This document shows, in pieces, positions 44,901 to 56,900 of a DNA stretch of 64,000 nucleotides (position 1 is its first letter; each line of letters opens with the position of its first letter). A program made the translations under genes and the position numbers. The DNA comes from Cyrtodaria siliqua (taxonomy: Eukaryota > Mollusca > Bivalvia > Adapedonta > Hiatellidae), in NCBI GenBank assembly GCA_037043455.1, contig JAWPHD010003256.1, positions 124,001-188,000 of the forward strand, written 5' to 3'. The notes under the pieces were generated by a model. The model was not told where the DNA came from. It saw nothing but the letters and a program-made list of their open reading frames with translations, and searched no databases.

Positions 44901-47900
44901 ACACATCACCACAGAAATACAATTGTTCACGTGTGCGTTAGAGTGTACATTACAACACATATAAACTGTTCACTGTTACCATAAGATTGCGTTATCAAAG
45001 TGAAAAATGTTAAGGAATAATATAAACCTATGAAAAAATCCCAAAGGGAAATCAGCAGGCTTGAACCCTACCTTCGTGGGCACTAACACGACGCCTCGAC
45101 CAACCGCACCATTCAGACTTCTGAATATTCCGTCGCTAATATATATATAATAGTAATGATTACATGCCAATCGTGAACGCTCGGCCAATCCCGTCATTCT
45201 TCGGGATACCGCAAAGCTGTGTACGAGAGATGTTGCAAATGGATCAGTAGACTGGTTTACGAAAATGTCATTTAAAACCTTTCAACATTACAAAATATGT
45301 GCATAAGATTGCGTTATCAAAGTGAAAAATGTAAAGGAATAATATAAACCAATGAAAAAAACCAAAGGGAAATCAGCAGGCTTGAACCCTACCTTCGTGG
45401 GCACTAACACGACGCCTCGACCAACCGCAATATTCAGACTTCTGAATGTTTAGTTGCTAATCTAATAGTAATGATTACATGCCAATCGTGAACGCTCGGC
45501 CAATCCCGTCATTCTTCGGGATCCCGGAAAGCAGTGTCCGAGATGATACGAAAGTATTACATGCTACATTCAGTAGACTGGTTTACGAAAATGTCATTTC
45601 AGCAAGTGAAATGGTACCCTTTCAACATTACAAAATATGTGTTTATACCATTCAAGTTTTTGACGAGTTCTCTAGGAATTCAAGTTGTAAAGCATGTTTA
45701 ATAGCTGAACAACTTAAAGAAACTATTCATTACTACCTTACCATGTGCAATTACTAAAATCATATAAGAGTCTGCTGCTTTCGGCAGCAGAATAAAAAGG
45801 TTATTGAATTTGTATGGCTTAATATTACTTGGAACTCGTTGCTTTGGCGCAGGACGACTCGCAAGCTCGTCGTCCTTTGCCAAAACAACTCGTTCCAAGT
45901 AATATTTAGCCATACAAATTCAATAACCTATAATATTCCTGACGGATCTTTATATGTCCAAATACACACATGTGCATCGTTATATGCCTGCGGATCTCTA
46001 TATGCGTATGTACATACATATATATCGCTATATTCCTGACGGATCTCTATATGCTTATATACACACATGTACATCGCTATATTCCTGACGAATCTCTGTA
46101 TGTTTATGACACACATATATATCACTATTTTCCTCACGGATCGATGTTTATAAACACACATATATCGTTATATACCTGACGGATCGCTGTATGTATATAT
46201 ACACACATGTATATCGCTATATTCCTGACGGATCGCTATATGTTTATATGCACACATATATCGCTATATTCCTGACGGATCACTGTATTATAGGTTATTG
46301 CATTTGTATGGCTAAATATTACTTGGAACGAGTTGTTTTGGCAAAGGACGACGAGCTTGCGAGTCGTCCTGCGCCAAAACAACGAGTTCCAAGTAATATT
46401 TAGCCATACAAATTCAAGAACCTTTTTATTGTATACTTTCATATTGTTTTTGATCAATGTTAATTGTATGACTATTACTTTTCATTGCATTTGTGTTATT
46501 TTTATAGCTTTTGATAGAATTCCTATCTTGCCATTCAGTTTTTATTTTGTGTGGATGAATATTTTGCGCGAAAATGACGTCGACGTCGGATGACGTCATT
46601 AAAAACAACAAGCGATTTTCTGAAGTTTGTTTACCATTCGATAACGTTAAAAACAGTGGGTGAGTGACCATTTGAATTATTTTATCAATTTTTGCCATAA
46701 AAGGTTGAAAAAAAACTCGTAATTTTTTGATGACACTATAGAAAGGGTTCCGTTATTTTTATTTGAAAGTAGTTCCTTATTTCTATTACGCGGCTCTTAG
46801 CAAGCACGAGCAAAAGTTCCCGTGCAATATCAATGCGTGCAATATCGTAGAATAGTGCACCCTTAGCTCAATGCAAACTAAACGGGACAATATGAAAGTA
46901 TACAATAAATTTATATACACATGTATATCGTTATATTCCTGACGGATCGCTGCATGTTTATATACACACATGCATATCACTATATTCCTGACGGATCGCT
47001 ATATGTTTATATACACGCATATATCGCTATATTTCTGACGGATCTCTGTATGTTTATATACACACACATATATATCGCTATATTCCTGACGGATCTCTAT
47101 ATGTTTATATGCACACATATATCGCTATATTCCTGACGGATCTCTATATGTTTATATACACACATGTATATCGCTATATTCCTGACGGATCGCTGTATGT
47201 TTATATACACACACGCATGTCGCTATATTCCTGACGGGTCGCTGTATGTTTATTTATCACATAACGTCCCATGTTAGCAGTACACTGTAACACTACGCAA
47301 GTTTATTAACTGAAACTATTTTATTTATTACAAATTCACCCAGTCTGAGTCATATACTTATTATTTGTGACAGCTTATAAAAATAATGCACGTTATACAA
47401 AACATTGTTGTTGGTTTGTTAAAAAGTTGGCGTAAACTGCTATTTTGTAAAGAGTAAAATACGAACTCTTTTATACGCAACGTTATATGTGAGACGCGAC
47501 GTTACGACGTCACATATTTTATGACGTTTTGGCGCTAAAGTGTGTCTGACGTTGTGCCGGTTCTATGTCCATCTGAATTACTTTTTACTAATTTGATTGC
47601 AATGTTATGTGATAAAAATGATCTTAAACTCGTTCCCATTCCATGTAAGATTTATGAAACTCGTTATGAATTATTTTTAATTTTAACTAGCCAAAAGGCT
47701 CGTTAAAATTAAAATAATTCATAACTCGTTTCATAAATCTTATATGAAATGGGACCTCGTTTAAGATCCTCTATATATACAGATGTATATCGCTCTATTC
47801 CTGACGTATCGCTGTATGTTTATGCACAACATGCATATCGTTATATTCCTGACGGATCGCTGTATGTTTATGTACAAACATGTATATCGCTATATTTTTG

Positions 47901-50900
47901 ACGGATCTATATATGTTTATATACACATAGATATATCGCTATATTCCTGATGGATCGTTGTATGTTTATATACACACATGATATCGCTATATTTCTTACG
48001 AATCTCTATATGTTTATGTACACACATGCATATCGCTATATTTCTAACGGATCTATATATGTTTATATACACACCTATATATCGCTATATTCCTGATGGA
48101 TCGCTGTATGTTTATATACACACATGTGTATCGCTATAAGACGAATCTCTATATGTTTATACACACACATGTATATCGCTATATTCAAGACGAATCTTTG
48201 TTTATATTCACACATGCATATTGCTATATTCCTGACGGATCGCTGTATGTTTATGTACACACACATGTATATCGCTTTATTGTATACTTTCATATTGTCC
48301 CGTTTAGTTTGCATTGAGCTAAGCGTGCACTATTCTACGATATTGCACGCATTCATATTGCACGGGAACTTTTGCTCGTGCTTGCTAAGAGCCGCGAAAC
48401 AGAAATAAGGAACTACTTTCAAATAAAAATAACGGAATCCTTCCTATAGTGTCAACAAAAAATACGAGGTTTTTTTCAACCTTTTATGGCAAAAATTGAT
48501 AAAATAATTCAAATGGTCACTCACCCACTGTTTTTAACGTTATCGAATGGTAAACAAACTTCAGAAAATCGCTTGTTGTTTTTAATGACGTCATCCGACG
48601 TCGACGTCGTTTTCGCGCAAAATAATCATCCACACAAAATGAAACTGAATGGCAAGATAGGAATTCCATCAAAAGCTATAAAAATAACACAAATGCAATG
48701 AAAAGTAATAGTCATACAATTAACATTGATCAAAAACAATATGAAAGTATACAATAAAAAGGTTATTGAATTTGTATGGCTAAATATTACTTGGAACTCG
48801 TTGTTTTGGCGCAGGACGACTCGCAAGCTCGTCGTCCTTTGCCAAAACAACTCGTTCCAAGTAATATTTAGCCATACAAATGCAATAACCTATAATATTC
48901 CCGACGAATCTCTATATGTTTATATACACACATGCATATTGCTATATTCCTGACGGGTCGCTGTATGTTTATATACACACACATGTATATCGCTGTTTTC
49001 CGGACGAATCTCTATGTTTATATACACACATGCATATTGCTATATTCCTAACGGATCGCTGTATGTGTATATGCACATATATGTATATATCTATATTCCT
49101 GACGAATCTCTGTATATCTATATACACACATGTATACTGAACAAAAAAAGTAACTTCCGACTTTTTTGCTGGTATTTTCAGATTTTGAGGGCGTATAAAA
49201 GCTTAAACAGCGTTTTAACAATGTTTGATGTTTGTTAGCACACTTAAGTGAGTACTAAATATCCCATTAAACAGTTTCAAATTTGCCAAGCAATAATCGT
49301 TTATGGATGATATGGAAATGTTAAAGGGAGGTAATTTGATGAATGTTGATAATCAAAAGCTGCCATCTACACAATCTGTGTTATGTTTTTGTGTGTGATT
49401 TTTTGATAAGGAACATATCGAGGGGTCAGTGCAAAACTATTGTAACTACATATTAATAAGAAGGGGATACAATAGTTTTGTACTGAACCCTCGATATAGA
49501 GTATATTGTCTCGGACAAATTTCGGTAATTTTCGTAGTTTTAAATTGTTTCTGTGGCCAAAATGCAAGTTTTAAGAAAAAGGGGGCTAACTCCCTTGTTT
49601 ACTGAACTTTTCAAACACATCTTTGTTTGGACTATTGTTGGCGGTCTATCTAATTATTCTTAAAACATCATTAATTTTGTCCTGTTTTGCTGTCTAGACA
49701 ATCAGCATCAACATCAGCGGAAGTTTCTTTTTTTGTTCAGTATATATCACTATATTCCTGACGGATCGATGTTTATATACACACATGTATATCGCTATAT
49801 TCCAGACAATAGAGGGCGGATCTATCCAATGTATTCCATTAATATATACATATGTTGAAAAAAAGTTTAGTTCTGTGCATTGGCTGATGAATGCTTATAT
49901 TTTAGTTATATTCACCGATTATTAAAGGTCTGTAAATATTGGCCTTTTAGTGAGGTATGTGAACTAGTTGTTTGCATATTTCGAGTTTGTTTTGCAAAAC
50001 GACGTCTCAAGTTTATGACTTTGAATACGATATTGAATGTTTATCGATTCCTGTTTTACAAATAGAACGCAATCGGCTCAACATAATTGTCGCGTGTGTT
50101 TCTAACAAATGGTTTCTGTTCTTCAGAATTGGTAAATTAGTAGCAAGAAATCCGTTCAAAACAATCATCGCATGTCTTATTGTTTGTGGATCGGCAGGGC
50201 TCGGGCTCATGAAATGGCACGAGGAAAAGGAATATGTAAAGGTATGTGGTACACTCACTTGTACAATTCATGGATATGTATGTATCACTATATCTATGTT
50301 CCATTCTAAAACGTGAATGTTATAGAAGTAAAACCACCACAAACAACTTGTAACAAATATTTTATAATTATACAGAGGCACACGACTTCTCCAATAGTTT
50401 GACATCGCTTTGGGTATTGCGTGTTTGTTCAATAATCCTGTTTTACCTTCCTCGACAAAGTAAACATTGGCACTGTCAAGTTCTGTTGTCATGCAGAGTA
50501 GAATGAGACTGATATCCTTCACTGAGACGTTATTACAAATAAAAAGTTTCAAAATATACAGGTAAAACTATATACTATTACACAAAACTATATACACCCC
50601 ATCTTATAATATCTAGTTTGTGATGATTTATAGTAGTATATGGAGTGAATGTTTACAAAATTATGTATCAATGCGCATATCTTGAAAATCGTTTCGTAGC
50701 AGATATACTTAGTTTTTTAACTTTATATTTTTCTATTTTTTTGTTCTAGGTTTGGTTACCAAGAGGTTCTCGGATGTTTGATGAATATCAGTGGGTACAG
50801 AAGAACTTTCCCGAGAGTACTAGGTTCGAATCAGTCATAGTTGAAGACGAGAACGTGCTCACTTCGGAATCCATAAATGCGGTGCGTCTTAATAAAAACA

Positions 50901-53900
50901 TAGAGTTAGTTTAGATTTTACAGGCAGATCATAATCAAAATACGTTTTTATTTATACAGTTAACAACCTGGCTACATCGGACTCCTAGTGGTGGGTATCT
51001 TGTAAAGTGTTTGCTGTAAGGTTCATCTCATAGCAAGATTGATAAGAATGACAAGTTTAAAATGAAAATAAAATATCCAATTGCAATACTTCGAACTAGC
51101 AGTTCAGTCATTTCAAAATAGTAAATGAAAACCTCATTACACACTTTACTTCAGTCAGTGTTTAACAAATAGTGGTGACATTAAATGTGTTTAATATATT
51201 AACAGTTTTAACGTATTAAAGTTGTTTTGTTTCTATTATTGACAGATGTTTGACTTGTATGAGGCATCACGTAACTTTAAAGCTAAGGGTGGGCACAGTT
51301 TGGACACACTATGCGTAAAGTAAGATATATATATATATGCCCATAATATCTTTAAAACCATGTTTATAATACATACACTAATGGAATCCTTCGGAAGCAA
51401 TGCCAACACACAAGAAAAGAACGTAGCAGACTCGATTTTATTGAGTATGTACATAAGACCTAATATAAGATGCAACACCCGTCACGCCCTGTCGCCAGCT
51501 TATGCTATATTCTACTTTAAAGACATAGGATCAACAAGTAATACATACTGAAAAGGGGATCAATTGGAAGCAACCAACGCAAAATAGAGATAAGTAGCAG
51601 TCTATGGAGTTTGTTCTAATTCGTAAGCACGCGCTTTTTGGTGCAATGACATCGAAAAGGTTGCATTTTAATTTCGAATTAAACAGTAGTAACTTTGTGG
51701 AATTTGACGGCGTATGGACAGTTAACCAAAATCAAGATGATTTATAATAATTAGTAAATGTTAGTTATGCACAGACGCACATGCATTAAAGATATTCAAA
51801 TATGCTAAACAACGTATTTTTTTTCTCAAAAATAAAACATATGTTCTTCGTATTTTAATTGACGAATCGATTTTCTATATTATATCCATCACAAACTCAT
51901 AGCAATCTAACACAATATGGAAAGAAATATAAAAAGATCGGACAGGGAAAGTAGCATTCAAGGAGGACAGTCAACCACAAAACACAGAGACAAACACGCA
52001 AACAGACAAACAAGAAGGCAAAAGTAATAATAAATGCAAACGACACAAAAAACACAAAAGGGTTGACAATTGGAACGGTCAGTGGCAAAGTAGGCCACTG
52101 GGGTGTGTGTGTGTGGTGGTGGTGGTGGGGGTGGGGGTGGTGGGGGGGTGGGGGGGGGGGGGGTTACACCGGTTCTAGGGTGCACCAAACCTCACACTTA
52201 CCCTACTGTCATCACATTAAAACATGACAGTGTAAATAAAGAAATCCCCGCCATGATCTAATCTCTAACCAACAAAGCAGCATCAATAGGCAATATAAGT
52301 AAAACACAAATATGCTCGTGTAAATATAGTACGAAACAACAGTAGCCTAGAAAGCCACAATGAAGGTACTCAATGAATTGGCAGAAGCCAGAGCAACAAG
52401 AGAATAAACCATTAAGGGCACTACAAGAAAGATCATAGACAAACAACAAACACCACCGTCCCAATGGGCTTTAGGTAGGCGTCATCATAGGGTCGACAGC
52501 CTGTCCGGTCATCGTACAATTAAAGAGGAAAGCATAGTGGCGAACTGTAAAATGGTCCACCACCAACCATGTAGTACGTTGCAAAATGATAGGGTCATAA
52601 CCTCTTTTGATAAACATGTATGTTAACAAGTTTAACAAAGATAGTATGAAAGTGATCATGACCAAGAATCTTACGAAGTTTATAAATCACATCACCATAG
52701 AAGTCAGGTTGTGATAGTCCTTGTCGCAGAAGAGTCCTTAAATTACTTTTATATTTGGAAAGAAGATCAGGGTTACGATAATACAATTTTGCAAAGGTTT
52801 TACGAAGGTTATGGTAAGGTAACCCTGATTGAGTAGCTTTTTAGTTATACAAAGATTACGAATATTAAAGTTCTCAACTCGAGTACAAGCTCTTGAAAAA
52901 CGAATAAGTTGATACACATACACCAATAAGAAGTTGTAGAAGGTAGAAGCATACACTATAAAAACACACACACACATATAAAGGTGTAATGCTCTGTAAA
53001 CTAATACATACCAAAAGTAAAATGGTTAACACAAACTTATTCTGGAGCTTGAGGTCGGGTTGACTTTAATATATGTAACCTTTGTTTGCATAAAAAGCTA
53101 CGCCACTAGGGCTATCGTCATCATAACTTCCAACAACCTTAGAAAAATCGCAATTCTGATCTACTTTAAAATATTGAAGTACTTTAATAACTATTTTGCT
53201 ACAAGGACTATCACAACCTGACTTCTGTTGTGACGTGGTTTACAAACTTAATAAAATGCTTGGACATGATCACTTTCATACAATATTTATTAAACTTGTT
53301 AGAAAGTTCATCAATAGAGGTTATGACCCTTTCATTTTGCGACGCACTGTATTTACTCTTTTCTTGTTGTGCCCTTAATGGTTCATTCTATTGTTACTCT
53401 GGATTCTTCCCAGTCATTTAGTACTTGCTTTGTGGCTTTGTGGCTTTCTAGGCCTTTGCTCTTTATAGCTCATATATTCACGATCATATTTGTGTTATAT
53501 TTATGTTATCTATTAATACTGCCTAGTTTGATAGGGGATATAGCCTGGCGGAGATTTCTTAATTAACACTTATTAACGGGAATGACAACAGGGTAACATT
53601 GAGACTATTTCTAGTATTTCACCCTAGCACCCGGTTAAAAAAAAAGCTGGCTTTTTACCACTGACCTTTCCTCGGCGGAAGCCCTATTGTGAATTATTTT
53701 GTGTTTGTTTTGTCGCAAACTTTGCTTTTATTTTTCTTTGTTATTCTTGTTTGTTTTGTTAGCGTGTTTTTGGTGTTCTGTGAATGCAAACTTTCCTGTT
53801 CGATATAAATATATGATTTTATACGTTTTACCTTCTTCAGAACTGGTCCCATATGCAGAGTGAGTAGTATTTTAGAATTGTGGTCATATAACGCAACAGT

Positions 53901-56900
53901 TATCAGACAGCTGACGTCATCCGACGTATATAGTGCCATCAACAAAATCAAAGTTATAAGGTAAACGAAAGTACATTAAAAAATAATCTGAACTCACAGT
54001 CGTCGGTATACAACACTCGCCTGTGACTGGATTTTACTTGCAATGGTTGAACCTACTACGTCTTACACGACTATCAAAACGGTTGCAGTTTATGAAATGG
54101 TGTAGCTGAATTTATTGCATTTCCAAGCTTCGTTTCTTTAATAGAGCGCATTTTGAAAACATACAGTCGTCATAAATTGCATTAGCCATTATAACGATAC
54201 TGTATATATGTATATAAAAAGGCAGGCAAGCTACTTAAGTTTCATGGTGGCTCTCTGGTCGTACCCAACGCGTAGTCTTGTGAATCATCAGATATTGCCC
54301 CAGTATTATCTGGCGTACCACAGGGCTATGCTCTCGGTCCTATCCTGTTCTTAATCTTCATAGACGATTTTCCAGCTGGCATCATATCTTCAGTTCGCCT
54401 GTTTGCTGACGAATGAGTCATACACGAAACATATGCAATGGTAAGGATTGCTATGACTTGCAACAAGACCTCGCTGGCAATATGGGAGAGGGAGTGGATG
54501 ATTAAGTTTAATGTTTCCAAATGTCAAACAATGCGAATAACCAAACACTAACCTAGGAACCAAATCATGCATGATTACACCCTCATTGGCCAAATTCTTG
54601 ATAACGTTTCCTCAGCCAAGTATCTAGGGGTTACCATTATAGATACTATGGATTGGGGTCCTCTTATTGATACGATATCCAGTAAGGCAAATAAAACCCT
54701 CGGTTTATTCGTTGTAATCTCAGTTTCCCCCCCAAAGAAACTAAGTCTACTGCTTACAAGACATTAGTTCGCCCATAGTTAGAGTATGCCTTCCAGATCT
54801 GGAACCCATATACGCAAACCAATATAAACAAGTTAGAAAAAGTCCAGAAAACTGCAGCAAGATGGTCATGTCGAAGATGGCACAACACTGGTCACGTGGG
54901 GAGATGCTCAGTGATCTTAAATGGCCCTCCCTTGAATCCCGTCGCAATCAAGCTAGCCTCTTATTTTTCTACAAAACACAACGACCTGGTCCTAATAGAT
55001 AAAGAAAGAATACCTCCCAAAACCCACATCCAGAAGAATGGGAGCGAATCATGAGTATCAATACATTATACCAAGTGCCTACACATATGTATTTAGTAAC
55101 TCTTACTTCCCGAGAACAATTCCACTGTGGAATAATCTCAGCCCCGCAAATGTCTCCGCTGAGACAGTAAAGGGTTCAAATTCGAAATTCAAGCATAAAG
55201 GCAGAGATTAACAGTTAACCTCTGACCTAATTCCTGTAAATAGTTTTAATCGGTGGCCCAGTCAGTAGACAAATATCTCTTTTTTTCCCTTTTTGATATT
55301 TGGATATATGTTAATATTTTTAACATGCCACCACTCTTCCTGCCATTATGGTCATATAGGAGACATTGTGCAGTACCAATAGAAAGAAAGAAGTATAATT
55401 CGTTGTATGCTCGAGGACTTTAAAAACGTCTCACAGAAACTAAACAAAGATTATACCGTAATATCGTATTTCAAAATCAATTGTCAGTATAAATCATTTC
55501 ATTTTTTGTTCATCAAATACAACAGTCAAAATGGACTATTGTAGAAACTCGCTTTTGATTAGGCACGGTCTATCGTGACATTAGTTTATTAGTTTAAAAG
55601 TTGCATGTAAAAAATATTGAAACTATATACGTTTATAAAGTCCTCGAGTATAGTATATACCTATCAAATGGCTACAAACTGATTACATTTTGTAATATAA
55701 ATAAAGCCCGATGTACCGCAACGAAATGAATATGGACAAGCTTCTGGGGCATATCCGGCGCGATAACAACTCGCACATCTTCAGTGCCGGGGCTACCACC
55801 ATGTTCTGGTTTCTGGAACGCGACAAAAAGGTAAGAGTCAATACTGGCATATACTGGTGCATGTTTGCAAAAATGGAACTCCGTATCAACTCAACAAAAC
55901 TTGATATGTAACTATACATGTCTTTCAAAGTTTGAACGCTTCCAAAGGCTTTTTTAAATTAGTAGTTCTAATTCGTACTCATGGTAATTTCCGTTTTCAT
56001 ACTCCATTTAGTCTTCAGAGACTTGAAGAATGCCAGAAACATGTGTACGTTTTAACAATTTTGTGTTTTTCTTCTTCGTTTTCCCCCCTCTAGAACAGAT
56101 GGCATGGACTTGATTCGACAAACGTGTTTGATCCTTTTATAAATTTTTTGCTGACATTCCCATTATAGTGTGACAAATAAAGCTTGATATATATATATAT
56201 TCATTTACCCTAGATTCACGAAGCCGCTGAAGATTGGGAGAGACAGCTGATTTACGCTGTGAACACAGCAGGACATCAACATCTTAGCAAACTGTACATA
56301 TATACAGCCAGGACGTGAGTGTTTTCAATGTATTTTCACTTCGTCTAAATTCGTTTTTATTTACGATGAAATTAGAGCGATCTTAAAATAAAGAGAAAAG
56401 TTCATTGAAAACAAAACGAAAAAGTGTCTTTGGTTTCACTCGTTATCCTTGGTGACCAGCTATAACAGTCAATGACTAGAGTACAAAAATAACTTCACTT
56501 TAATAAGTAAGGTAGTCTTGATCAGTTTTTTGACGTTTGTTTTTAAATACAAACGTCTTGAACCTTTGTGCAGAAAAAACAATTGGAACCAGGACCATGT
56601 TTGACCATCCACTATTAATTCGTCGATGTAATGATAGAATTTTCCTCTTTATTTATTTATTTATTTATTTATTAATTATGAAATAGTGCTTTGTATTTCT
56701 GTCTTGGATAGAAGGTGTGTCTTTAAAGATACCAGTATTTCGTTATTTAAAATGGGCGTTGCTTCAACATTTCTTTAGAAGAAAGCTGCGAGACGTTTGT
56801 CTTAAAAAAGCAAAGTTGCATATGATCTTAACTATAAGTAAGGTCGCTTGTATGCCGTTTCACAAAGTCAATATATTACAGCATGCGGTATTACGTCATT

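Larger units (their letters stand above)
44030..49805. repeat. 49-bp satellite, interrupted by several elements (intron 1)
   Basis: The unit is tatatcgctatattcctgac, ggatcgctgtatgtttatat, acacacatg. Blocks lie at 44030-44150, 45930-46290, 46910-47265, 47775-48275, 48893-49135 and 49743-49805. All blocks run in the same direction. They were evidently one array later split by the MITEs and hairpins listed separately. Open frames rich in YIAIFLTD and similar words are artefacts of the unit. Confidence 0.92.
51925..52830 (+). repeat. Dispersed repeat family R1, longest copy (intron 4)
   Basis: It contains all R1 landmarks: gacagtcaaccacaaaacac, a GT/G-rich expansion (52102-52165), caccaaacctcacacttacc, ggcagaagccagagcaaca, and a minus-strand coding remnant at 52471-52786. 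It faces another copy at 53195-53815 in opposite orientation. Confidence 0.88.

Noticed and set aside
51690..51740. Candidate exon 5 of the Patched-related gene (LWNLTAYGQLTKIK)
   Set aside because: Its phase does not fit exon 4, and a far better exon with the expected Cys and ILELW.YN pattern and right phases is at 53841-53960.
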